Positions 49,941 to 60,554 of a stretch of DNA of 64,000 nt are shown one piece after another (the stretch's first letter is position 1; each line of letters starts with the position of its first letter). A program made the position numbers and the translations under genes. The DNA comes from Sipunculus nudus (taxonomy: Eukaryota; Annelida; Sipuncula; Golfingiida; Sipunculidae). The stretch lies in the NCBI GenBank assembly GCA_026874595.1, contig CM049315.1, positions 3,842,664 to 3,906,663 on the forward strand, read 5' to 3'. The notes below the pieces were generated by a model that was not told where the DNA came from, made no database searches, and was given only the letters and a program-made list of their open reading frames with translations.

Positions 49941-50980
49941 TAGAGATGGTCTACAAAATAAGTTATTGTGAACATCCCTGACCTATGACCTTGGCCTTTT
50001 GCCCACATATCAACTGGATTCTTTCTAAATGATGGGTAACTACTAGCCACTTACATCTTGCCGGGTGTAATTACTTGGCAACCAATAAATGAATAACTTA
50101 GACCTGCAACCTTTAACCTCCTGACCAGCTGACCTCAAAATCAATTAGTTATTTCTTCATGCAAAAAGACCCATAAATATGAAGTCTGAATCAAATTCAG
50201 TGATGCATAGATGTGGCATATGTGAAAGACTGAAGGTTTGGGTTGAACAGTTTCACTTGAAATATGTTCACAAGCATTTAGAACAATATTGTGACCTTGA
50301 CCTTTGACCTTTTGAACTCAACATCAATAGGCCTCTTCTCCTATTGGTAGGTAAGCCATATATGACAGATGGAAAGTATAGATTGGTATAGGTCTTTTCC
50401 CCTGTTGGCAGAGAAGCGATATCAGTGCTGAAAGGTTTGGAATGAAAGGTCTAGCTTGAAATGTGTCCACAACCTTTTCAAAGTAGTGGATCCTGTGACC
50501 CTGACCTTTGACCTTGTGACCTCAACATCTATAGGATTCTTCTCCCACTTAGTAGGTGAGCTATATGTGAAAGATCAAAGAATTGGGATGAAAGGTTTGG
50601 CTTAAAATGCATCCTGAGGCTTTTCAAAGAAGTTGGTTCTGTGACTTTGACCTTGTGACCTTAAAATAATTATGGTTCTTCCCCTGTTGGTAGGTGAGCT
50701 GTATGTGAAAGATGGAAGGTTTGGGATGAAAATTTTGGCTAAAAGAATTATTTCTGGGGGGTGCAAACACACCCCATAACTTCAAGAATATAGGTCGCAG
50801 TGACCTAATTTCAGGTTTGCATGGAGATCTTTTTAGAACCTCTAAGACTGCATAGGGTTCATGGCCCTAGCCCCTATGGTTACGATTTGTGCCCTGCTAA
50901 CGGACGGACAGACGGAAGGACGCCGGACAAAAACCCATCGCTATAGCCCAGCATGACTGAAAGTCAGCTGAGCTTAAAAA
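49941..50980 (+). mobile_element. HE-A composite: tail module, copy 2
   Basis: Repeats the previous module at an offset of about 1124 bp with one internal deletion near 50380. DR1-like words lie at 50298-50310 and 50502-50514. It ends in GTCAGCTGAGCTTAAAAA, where the terminal CTA has become CTT. Confidence 0.75.
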
Positions 50981-51259
50981 TCAACTGAAATTCATTATAA
51001 CCTAATATATTCTTTGTTGATATTTCTAATTGAAAGTTTCATTGAAAATAAAGTATATTGGAAGTCTGTTTATAAAAAAAAAAATCAGGGGATGAAGCAT
51101 GATAGTTTCCACATTATTTTTCTCTGAACGGTCGCGCAGCATGCAACATTAAGACTCTGCTGACCTTCCCAGCTTACAGTAGTTATCAGTCATTCACAAC
51201 ACAGTGAAACTACGCCATCCATTGTACCACTGCTGGTTAGACCACACAAGAAACTTAAT

Positions 51260-51291
51260 CAGGGGACCCATGGGTCACATCACTCAGCTGA
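51260..51291 (+). mobile_element. HE-A head fragment
   Basis: AGGGGACCCATGGGTCACAT followed by CACTCAGCTGAA, a diverged HE-A head. The downstream sequence (51292-51716) shows one phrase from HE-A ('tgtttgagcccataactttttt' near 51536), so this is a broken copy. Confidence 0.55.
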
Positions 51292-51717
51292 ATTTTGGAA
51301 AATATTAGTTACTGCAAATTATTTTTATTTCTTTTGGTTTTTCATGTATATTATCATTAGAAAAGCTATGAGAAAATTGCCCTGCTAAAATGAAACTCTG
51401 TACATTATAGAATAATGGACATGAGCTAAACCATTTAGTGATGCACCAATGGAACAAATAGGCCTATGGTAAGTGTTATATAAAAGTAACATTTCAAAAA
51501 CAAATAATGTGTGAAGGTAATTAAGTTTTCAAAATGTTTGAGCCCATAACTTTTTTAAATTATACAAGGCCTACAGGAATAATGTGAACCTGTGCAAAGT
51601 TTGGGAGTATGAACGGAGGTTTATTTTTAAAATTTAATATTGATCCTTTTAAGTCCTGCATATCTACCGACAAAATGGACATTTTGGACCTGCAAGTTTC
51701 AGACTAGGACATTTTAA

Positions 51718-52790
51718 AACTAGAATATGGGTAGTCGACAAGCGACTATGTGTATCCACAGAAATCAGAGTGGGACGGGTGAAGTGAGGCATGGATTAAG
51801 TGGCAAGGGGTGAGAGTGAGGTGTGTTGCATATTAGCATGGATGTCTGCAGCGTAAACATGAATGTAGGTGGTGCCACCTGTCATAAAATCGAGAAAATT
51901 GTCCAGGAGGTATAAACCTGCAAAATTTCATATGGATAAGTCAAACAACTGCTGAGATATGAGTGATTTTATCCCAAGGCAGATGAACAGATTGACAGTG
52001 TTCATAAGTGGTTGCACGTGGCGCCACCAGTTTTGCCTATGATGAAGAGCTATGTGAGATCTATACACAAGCAAAATTTTGGCCCAATCGGTCAAACAGT
52101 TCCCGAGATATGAGCTTGGATGTCTGCAGAGTAAACCTGAATGTACGTGATGCCACCTGTCAAAAAATCAAGAGAGCTGTCCAGGATGTATAAACCTGCA
52201 AAATTTCAGCTGGATAAGTCAAACCACCGCTGAGATATGAGTCATTTTAGGCCAAGGCAGATGAACAGATGTATGCTGTGCAAAAATGGTTGCAGGTGGC
52301 GCCACCACTTTTGCCTATGATAAAGAGCTATGCGAGATCTGCACACATGCAAAATTTTGGCCCAATTGGTCAAACGGTTCCCGAGATATGAGCTTGGATG
52401 TCTGCAGAGTAAACGTGAATGTAGGTGGCGCCACCTGTCATAAAATCAAAAGAGCTGTCTAGGTTGTATAAACCTGCAAAATATCAGGTGGATAAGTCAA
52501 ACCACTGCTGAGATATGAGTGATATTATCCCAAGGCAGATGAACAGATGGATGCTGTGCAAAAATGGTTGTAGGTAGCGCCACCATTTTTAGTGTATGTC
52601 ATAAAGCTATCAAAGGGCTACATTTGTGCCAAATTTTTAGCCTGATCGGTCAAACAGTTCCCGAGATATGCGGGTTTATGTGTGGAAACAGACGCATTTA
52701 TGGAAGCTGGGCAGCGAGGTAAGGTCAGAGGTCAACCAAAAATGAGGGTGCAGCAGTTCACATGTTATCTGATGATAAACCTGATTTGCT
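51718..52790 (+). mobile_element. HE-B element 3, 3' end missing
   Basis: Starts AACTAGAATATGGGTAGTCG, with subterminal word TGTATCCACAGAAATCAGAG at 51751-51770. Palindrome-type sites start at 51868, 52017, 52146, 52295, 52424 and 52574, with spacings 149, 129, 149, 129 and 150 bp; 52295 and 52424 are perfect GGTGGCGCCACC. Similarity to elements 1 and 2 fades after about 52760, and the inverted terminus and hairpin are absent. A LINE fragment lies about 300 bp downstream. Confidence 0.75.
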
Positions 52791-53099
52791 TAAAATGCAA
52801 ACCAAGTTTTATCAAACAGTTGAAAGATATAGTTCCCATAATCTGGGAATTGTCTAGACACATTGTCTAGACACCCCTCCAGAGCCAGGTCAGTTGCCAT
52901 GGTGATGTCTGGAACCCACCTGTTTGTACTGAGTGACCTCTTGACTTGGCTGCTGAAACTCAGATTGTTGTCAAATCTGTTTTCAAATACAGAAAGCCTT
53001 TTTCAATTGGCTACAATGCTTTTTTAAAACTGTATTTACCCAATCTATTCTTATAAAAATGGCAGAACTCTACCATAGAATAATTCTTGTAAAGTTTAA
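52791..53099. other. Spacer between HE-B element 3 and the LINE
   Basis: No feature except two copies of the palindrome TGTCTAGACA at 52851-52860 and 52864-52873. Confidence 0.5.
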
Positions 53100-54191
53100 A
53101 CCAATCAGCTCCTGTTACAACGGTTGTCCACCAGGCTTGGAATAAGTGGAGATGCCTTGCAATGGATCAGGTCATACCTGTGCCATCGAAGTCAGTGTAT
53201 CAGTGTTGCAGGTCATAAGTCTTCTCCAACTGAGATCACCTACGGTGTTCCACAAGGTTCTGTGCTGGGGCCTCTGTTTTTTACAATTTACACATTACCA
53301 CTTGGTGAATTAGTACGACAGCATGGAATGGATTATCATTTTTATGCTGATGACAGTCAAATTTATGTATCATTTAAACCAGAATCAAAGGTTCCTATTT
53401 CTACCATTGAAACATGCTTGCTTGACATAGGTGTTTGGATGTGTCAGAATCTGCTTAAACTCAATGCTGATAAAACTGAGGTTCTGATTATCGGTACAAA
53501 CCAGCAAAGGTCAAAAATTCAGTTGAAAACTCTTAACATATTTGACTCTGTAGTTGTGCCAACAAACTGTGCTAGGAACCTGGGTGTTGTTTTTGACCAA
53601 GGGCTTTGCCTTGATAAGCATGTAAATAATATTTGTAGTTTGGCTTTTTACCACCTGCGTAATAAAGCTAGGATAAAGGGTTTCCTAACTCAAGATTCAC
53701 AAATAACATTAATTCATGCGTTCATCAGTTCAAGGATTGACTGTTCCAACTCTTTGCTATGTGGTCTTCCTAGCAAGTTACTGGACCGGCTTCAGAGAGT
53801 GCAGAATGCAGCTGCTAGGCTTGTAACTGGTGCCAAGAAGCGCGACCACATTACACCTATACTTAAAGAACTTCATTGGCTCCCGGTGCGACAGCGCATT
53901 GATTTTAAAATTTTATTATTAGTATACAAAGCCATAAATGGTCAATCGCCTATTTACATTAGAAACCTCTTAACTTTTTATGTTCCTGTCAGGCAGCTTA
54001 GGTCATCTGACCAAGGGCTTTTAGTGATTCCTAAAGCACGCAGTGAGATGTGTCGTTCGAGAGCTTTCTCAGCTGTGGCACCAAGGTTGTGGAATGAACT
54101 TCCGCACTCAATCAGAGCTTCACCATCTTTAGCTTCTTTTAAAAGAAATCTTAAAACTTACCTTTTTATATTAGCTTTTGGTAGTTCTTAG
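53100..54191 (+). pseudogene. 5'-truncated LINE reverse transcriptase (L2/CR1-like)
   Basis: Remnant of a non-LTR retrotransposon ORF2, the enzyme that copies the element's RNA into DNA at a nicked target. The frame is open from about 53100 to the TAG at 54189-54191; a TAA at 53097-53099 lies just upstream. The usual call begins at a TTG at 53124, which is not a real start. Counting from there, the RT motif GVPQGSVLGP is at residues 41-50 and the catalytic YADD at 74-77. The C-terminal part has HWLPVRQRIDFKILLLVYKA, then APRLWNELP and ASFKRNLKTYLF, typical of L2/CR1/jockey-like LINEs in aquatic invertebrates. The endonuclease and the RT palm segment with the first catalytic Asp are missing, so it is dead. 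The downstream sequence CTTGTAAAGTGCTTTTGA and a terminal (ATT)n tail at 54324-54346 are the expected 3' end. No stop or frameshift within about 1.1 kb implies a fairly recent insertion. Clade assignment is from memory of motif style. Confidence 0.9.
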
Positions 54192-54346
54192 GAATTAGGG
54201 TTTAACTTTTAGGAATCTTTGTTTTAGTAGGAATCTACATTTTATGTTTTAGAAAAACTGTGCTTTTTGTCTTGTAAAGTGCTTTTGATAACTATTTTGT
54301 TGAATTAGCACTATTTAAATTAAATTATTATTATTATTATTATTAT
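54192..54346 (+). mobile_element. LINE 3' UTR and ATT tail
   Basis: About 130 bp of UTR containing TTGTAAAGTGCTTT, then 'aattattattatt', a (TTA/ATT)n tail of roughly 22 bp that marks the 3' end of the insertion. Confidence 0.85.
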
Positions 54347-54815
54347 GTGACAAATATTGGTATAAAATTTGGTGATTATAGCTCTAGCCATTTCTGAGAT
54401 TTTAATTCTAGTGTGCTTTTTTGGACAGATGACTGAGTTCAACCTCCTGTAACTCGGCCAAAAATCTCCGAACTAGAACCATTCGAACAAACTTGAGAGA
54501 GATTGTTCCAGGGATCATTTCTGTGAAATATTGGACAATTTGGCTGGACAGTTCCAAAGAAAAAGATTTTTAAAGGTTTTTAAGCTTTTTCTCTATAAAT
54601 CTAAATTAATGCAGATACCCAATAATAAGCTCCAGGGCACCAAGTTTCACATGTGACTGATTCTTACATTCAATTTGGAGCTGCTAGCTCTGACAGTTTC
54701 TAACTTACAGCCATGGACAGCGGAGAGCCAGCCCTGGACGGCGGACGGCTGACGGCGGATGGCTGACGATGGACAGACGACGCTGCGCCATCGCATAAGC
54801 TCACAGGTTCGCTAA
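54347..54815. other. Unclassified repeat-like sequence
   Basis: Reads like the core of another interspersed element: 'gaccactgagttcaac'-like text, 'actcggccaaaaatctccg', then a GGACGGCGGACGG-type stretch (54710-54780) joined abruptly to an HE-A segment at about 54815. The minus frame 54700-55029 crosses this junction and is not a gene. Confidence 0.45.
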
Positions 54816-55853
54816 TAATACAGACCTTATTTCTGGCATGAACATAGGAACTATAAAGAGGAATATTTATGGTAAATATGAGGAAAAACAGATGAGTGGT
54901 TTTGATATTAGGCAGTCCGGAAGTGTGAAAATATGTTTTTAATAAAAAATTGAGGTTTTCCCTTAATTTCTCAAAGGAACAAAGTCGCAAAGACCCAGTT
55001 TTCAGCTTGGTAGGAGATTTTGGGGACATCTAACATTATGCCAACAGCCTGGGGAGCATAGAGATATGCACTGAATGACCTACATTCACCAAAGTGGACT
55101 GCTTGTAAGGGATAACAACAAGAGCCTCCAAAAAATTCAATAACTAGCCTAATTTTGCAGCTTTTATTTTCAAATTTCAGATTTTAACAGAATAAATCCT
55201 TATGTGTACATGCTGTGAAAATTAAATCCACAGTACCTAAAGGAAAAAAACGTGCCGTGGCCAAAGTTGGCCAAAATTTAAGGTACCAATTTTATATTTT
55301 TGCCAATATTTAAAATAAAATTAACAGATTTTGATCTAATTTTTGGAACACAATTAAATTTTGATTAATTAAAGTTGTATTACTGAAAAAAGTCCCAACC
55401 TTTAAAACTTTTGGTCTTAAGTGACCAAATATCTTTCCTGATTTGTTTACAAAGTTCATTATGTTTGGGCCAATAACTTTTTTAAATTAAATAATACTGA
55501 CTTAATTTCAGGCATGTACATAGGAACAATATAGAGGAATATTTATGGCAAATATGAAGAAAACCAGACAAGTGGTTTTGATATTAGGTAGTCCTGAAGA
55601 GTGAAAATAGATTTCTAATAAAAAATGGAGGTATTTCCTTAATATCTCAAAGCAATGAAGTCCTATTGACCCAATTTTTGGCATGGTAGGAGATTTTGGG
55701 GACATCTAACTGTATGCTGAATTTCAGATTCATAGGTCCAATGGTGTCCAAAAGTGCCAGTCTTACAGACGGACATCCGGACTGACGGACGGACGACATA
55801 CAATGGACCACGACTATAGCTCTGATGACTAATATAGTCAGCTGAGCTAACAA
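54816..55853 (+). mobile_element. HE-A composite copy (sister of 1100-2170)
   Basis: Same order as 1100-2170: partial tail unit, 'ccaacagcctggggagcata', then a full tail unit with an eroded ACGG stretch (55770-55800) and the hairpin at about 55818-55848 ending GTCAGCTGAGCTAAC. A short minus-strand frame beginning MSPKSPT is present twice (within 54700-55029, and at 55508-55705). Confidence 0.75.
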
Positions 55854-56255
55854 AACCAGTGCTATTTTGTCTGCTGGTGAATGAGCATCAACTACTTGGC
55901 ATTACTGCTTTATGTCCTGACTCGATTGTCTCAGACATTTCCTTACAGCCTGCCGTTAATCTACCTGTTCTATAGAACTGATTTGATTTCTGGCTTACTC
56001 CGTGTACATGTCAAGAAATTCTAAGTACTTCCTGTCATGAAAAATTCTAATAATGCCTCTGTGATGAATTAACTAACTTGTTTATCCCTACAACCTGCTA
56101 TAAAAATAGGCAAGAAAATGCATATCCACCCACACAATGGTTGTTCTGTTTTGTTCATATCCTAGAATATTATAACATATCAGGAGCCCATGAAAATAAT
56201 GCAACACTTCAACACAGACATCTGTCTGCAAGTCAGGTGCACCAGAGTTAGGAAA
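55854..56255. other. Gene-free stretch, no recognised feature
   Basis: AT-rich spacer with nothing recognised. Confidence 0.45.
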
Positions 56256-56515
56256 GGGTTTTTAGCATCTAGTGACCATTCAGAGTATTGTAAAGGTTTT
56301 TTGCACTTAGTGACCTTTCAGATTATTGTAAAGGGCTTTTTGCAACTAGTGATATTCAGAGTTTTGTAAAGGGCTTTATGTATACAGTGACCATTATGAG
56401 TATTGTAAAGCGCTTTGTAAATCAAGTAACCGTTCAGAGTTTTGTAAAGGGCTTTTTGCATCGAGTAACTCGAGTTTTGTAAAGGGCTTTTTGTATCCAG
56501 TGACTGTTCAGCTTC
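56256..56515. repeat. 40-bp degenerate tandem repeat, about 7 units
   Basis: Each unit has 'ttcagagt-ttgtaaagggctttttgcat' and 'cagtgacc' with substitutions and small indels. The core TTGTAAAGNGCTTT resembles the 3' UTR phrase of the LINE at 54275-54288. Confidence 0.85.
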
Positions 56516-57690
56516 TGTTTCTGTGCCACCAACCACCTTCAGTTACAATGTTTTTTCAGTTTCCCAACATTGCTGTTTTCACGAACAACTTGTTGATAAA
56601 CAAGTCCATACATGACATCCATCACACAGGAACGTTTCCTAACAGGATTTACCTGGAATCAATTTATATGTCTGCAGAGAATCAAGAAATCACATAAATT
56701 CTACAGAAAAGGTAGATGGATGGCAGACACTGATATATCATAAGACAGAGACCAAGACTGGCTTCCCAGATAACAAATGATTTTCTTTATTGCTTCTGTC
56801 AGGAGAAGTGTTTCAAGTGTAGGCAGTCATTTAATGAAAATCATTCCACTGACATTAATACGCTGTTGACAGGATCAAAGGAAGGGAAGACAATAGGTCT
56901 CTGTTTTTCACTCAAGCGTTTATGAGATGTTTAAAGATAAACAACAAATCACTTATAAATAAGACTAATATAAAACACTACTTGAAGACAGATATATATG
57001 TGTACTATACATGACAGAAAATGCTATAAATGACCCCTGCAAAAATCCAGGCATATTCCTTTTTCATTTCGCCAGCAGGGGGGTTTATTAAGAAAGGTTT
57101 AGGAAAAAGTCACATGGTTAATGTGGCAGGGATACATTTGTTTATAACAGGAGCAGCTCTGATAAAGTAAAGAAGGCTGTTTGGTATATGTCTCTGTAGG
57201 TTTTTCTAATATTTTGACAGAAGCAATTTAGACAGCAGCAGTCTTTGTTTGCCTCACCTGTGCTATGAAGATTGTAATGCTGATACCCTATTTGATAGAC
57301 ATTTTGATAATGGTTATATAGTTCTCTGGCAACATCACCTGTTTTACTTGCTAATGAGAGGTGACTGACCTAGAATTCAGGAAAAATTGCACTTATACAT
57401 GTTGATATTATCTGAAAATGTTTGTAGTTTTCAAGGATAAACTGGTTTTGAAATTTGGTTATAATTGTTAATAAACAAAAATTTCTATAATGCGTATTGC
57501 TAACAAGTAATGATGACTTTTATAAAACAAAGTAGGACTGGTACCATTCATAGACACAATCCTGACAATATTTGTTTCGATACACTGAATCAAGTACATC
57601 AATGTTCCTGAAATACCCGAATTCACTATGCATGAAAATATCTGTTCTTTACACAGCTCTTAACCTTTACTAACTACAGTAAAATTGGAG
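56516..57690. other. Gene-free stretch, no recognised feature
   Basis: AT-rich; the short frame at 56491-56697 has no motif. Confidence 0.45.
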
Positions 57691-57697
57691 TTTTGTA

Positions 57698-59313
57698 CAT
57701 GTCAAGGCCCAGTAGAATCTGGCCCAATTTAAAATTAGGCCAGCCAAGAACAAAATTTTGATTTGGACCGGCCCAGATCAAAATTCTTATCTGGACCAGA
57801 CCAGTTTTAATCTGGGCCAGCCCAGATAAGTATTTTGATCTGGGCCAGTCAAGTTTACAATCCTGTGGTGGACAGATTTCAAACTGGACCAGCCCAGATC
57901 AGAATCCTAATCTACTCCTAGGCTGGCTTCAATTGCACTATATTTACCTAGCTGGCATTTAATCAATTCAAAGAATTTGTAAATCATTGAAAGTCCATAA
58001 TAATTAATAGTTTATGAATTTATTTCATATTCTATGAAAATATCATTGGTTGGACTCTTGTCATATTTATTTTTTAATTTTACCTCTTCTGTGAAATGTC
58101 TAAAATATAATTATAAAATAATCACGTTGAACATTGGTATTTTACTGCTAAAAACTACAAATATAGCTTGCAGAACATGTGCATTAATTCAACAATCTAA
58201 CACAAAATTTAATCAGTAATTATTAATATACATGTTACTCAACCTTAAGCTTGTGATCCAAGACCTGCAAACTGAAAAATTTTATTTGTTATTTAAAGTT
58301 ATTTATCATTTATCATAAGTTGGGGTTTTTGGACCTGTGATCTCCCCCCCCCCCCCCCCCCCAGTCACCCATTAAAAAATTTGCACATATTGTAACATTA
58401 GATCTAGAACTTATAACATTACTACATATTAGGGAAAGAAGGCCCTGAAACATCTATTAAGATACCTAAACTTAAGTCAATGAAATTAGGTGACTAAAAT
58501 TTAGCAAACAGAAAATATAAATCTAGGTTGATAAATTAGGTTGATATTGGTTAATTTGTATAAATTATTAACAAGATCATGATGTATTTGGACAGAACAG
58601 TGGGAACAATATTCACCAAATACGTAAAGCTGGTATTTAATTATGTATGTATATATTTAATATAACACATGTAATTTTGATATTCAGAACAGATAATTAT
58701 CTCAGTTAAGTTGAAAATTTTGATATTAAGTCAAGTAGATGTCTCAGAATTGACACAATTCTAGACTGTGGTTAATTAAGGTAGTTTGTTTAGGTGAAGT
58801 TGATCTGAACTTGCATGCCTGAAGAATAGATGAAACCAAAGAAGCACATTACATTTGTTCATTAGTTTTTGCTCACTACAAACTTTTAAATGATCTTGTT
58901 CATAATGTGTTTTGTGACCTTCAAAATGGTGTATCTGGAATAAATGTTTACTGTTTTATCTGTTTTAAGAAGATATAAATCAAGCTAGCATAAGATTAGA
59001 TTAGGATTCCTATCTCGGCCGGCCCAATTTAAAATCAGTCCCCCACAGGATTGTAATCTTGACTTGCCCAGATCATATTCTACTCTGGGCTAGCCCAGTT
59101 GAAAATCAGTCCAGACCAGATTTAAATCCTGAAGTCTTCACCACAGGATCGTAATCTGGACTGGCCCAGATCAAAATTTTAATCTGGGCTGGCCCAGTTT
59201 AAAACTGGTCTAGCCCAGATTAGAATTTTGATCTGGGCTGGTCCAAATCAAAATTTTAATCTGGGTTGGCCCACTTTTAAATTTGGCCAGATTCTAATCT
59301 GGGTCTCAACATA
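57698..59313. mobile_element. 1.6-kb element with long inverted termini built of 'CTGGNCCAG' palindromes
   Basis: The left arm (57698-57915) and the right arm (about 59010-59313) are inverted copies over most of their length: 'cccag-tagaatctggcc', 'aaaattttgatttggacc', 'gcccagatcaaaattct', 'agaccagtttta', 'gggccagcccagat' and 'acaatcctgtggtg' appear in the same order when one arm is reversed. Each arm is a dense run of GATCTGG, CTGGGCCAG and TGGCCCAG palindromes. The outer ends are CATGTCAAGGCCCAG (left) and, inverted, TATGTTGAGACCCAG (right). The interior (57920-59000) is AT-rich with a C-run at 58344-58362 and no coding. It is a non-autonomous DNA element or foldback element; the superfamily is not assigned. 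Confidence 0.7.
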
Positions 59314-59319
59314 TATATA

Positions 59320-60079
59320 TAAGCATTAGAATTCCACTGCCTCAGGGGCATCGAAAATATCAAGAAATTAATATATTGTTTCCAAATCATCTCTAACAAT
59401 ATCATGAATATAGAGCAATAAATTTAGGTGAATGGTGAAGTCACGGTGAATTTTTTGTTCTGGACCTTTTAATGTGACCATGACTTTCACAGTACTAAAT
59501 GATTAAAGGCTGGCTAGTAAACCAGTGGTAGCAAGAATTTATGAAAACTTTAATATCGAAATCAGAATTTGTTTTGTGTCCCCATATCGTGACATGTATT
59601 GTAGGGTGAACTAGCACTTGCAACCACATTTATTACAGAGTCTGTCACTTTAGTTCTGATGATTTACAGTGAGCTGAGCCAGCTAAAGCTGTATGAGAGT
59701 TATTTCATATGACAACACATCAAGGCTGCCAGTTCTCATAAAAAGCAAATGCAGCAGTGTTTACTGGTAAAACAGCAAGTCCTGTCCTGTCAACCGGCTC
59801 CAAGTTCTATTTATGCTGACAGGGGAGGTTATTATTGATAGTATTATACAGAGTTTTATGTAATAATTCAATGCTAAATGCACTTTGCTTATCTGTGTAT
59901 CTCATGTTTTTATTCCTTCTGATGTGGTGGCAGTCATTCTTAGAGACACTTTTGGTCCTGTACTGCAGACTTGCTGACAGTTATTCTTTTGCTTTCTTTA
60001 CCTGAACCTTTAAGCCTAGGTTAAATATAAGTGTGAAGTCTTTTATGCCATAATAATGAACAAATAAATAAATCCTGTA
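59320..60079. other. Gene-free stretch, no recognised feature
   Basis: AT-rich, no supported feature. Confidence 0.45.
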
Positions 60080-60081
60080 TA

Positions 60082-60261
60082 CAGTAAAACCCCACAACTA
60101 CGACCACCTTGAGGACTGAACAAAGTAATCATATTTTGCAAGGGGGTGATCATATCTGTGAAATTCTAAGTAACCTGGATCATATATTGGGGACCAAGAA
60201 AAGTGGTCCTAATTGTGGGGTAGTCACAATTGTGGGGAGGTCACAAGTTTGGGTTCCACTG
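60082..60261. mobile_element. Tc1/mariner-type MITE, 180 bp
   Basis: Begins CAGTAAAACCCCACAACTA and ends with the imperfect inverse GTTTGGGTTCCACTG. It is flanked on both sides by TA (60080-60081 and 60262-60263), the target duplication of Tc1/mariner/pogo elements. The arms continue to pair imperfectly inward ('cgaccacc', 'ggaggtcac'). There is no coding capacity. Confidence 0.7.
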
Positions 60262-60554
60262 TATGTTTAAAGCTAGGCCTCATTACAAAAAGAGCAAATA
60301 GATACCATAACAGGTGTATGGTCGAGGGATAAATTTTAGGATAGTTTATACAGCCAATATAACGTGGTGCAAAGAAATGCTGTCATTTTTCCCTATCAAG
60401 CTAAAATATTTCTGCCAGTTTTGATTCTATCTCCATCAGACTTTATCATCGGATATAATAAAAATATTAATTGCACACACCAGAGTCAGTGGTCAAATGT
60501 GTCATAGATTACATTGACTGTGTTAGTGAGGGCCGACCCTGCATGTGACCATGC

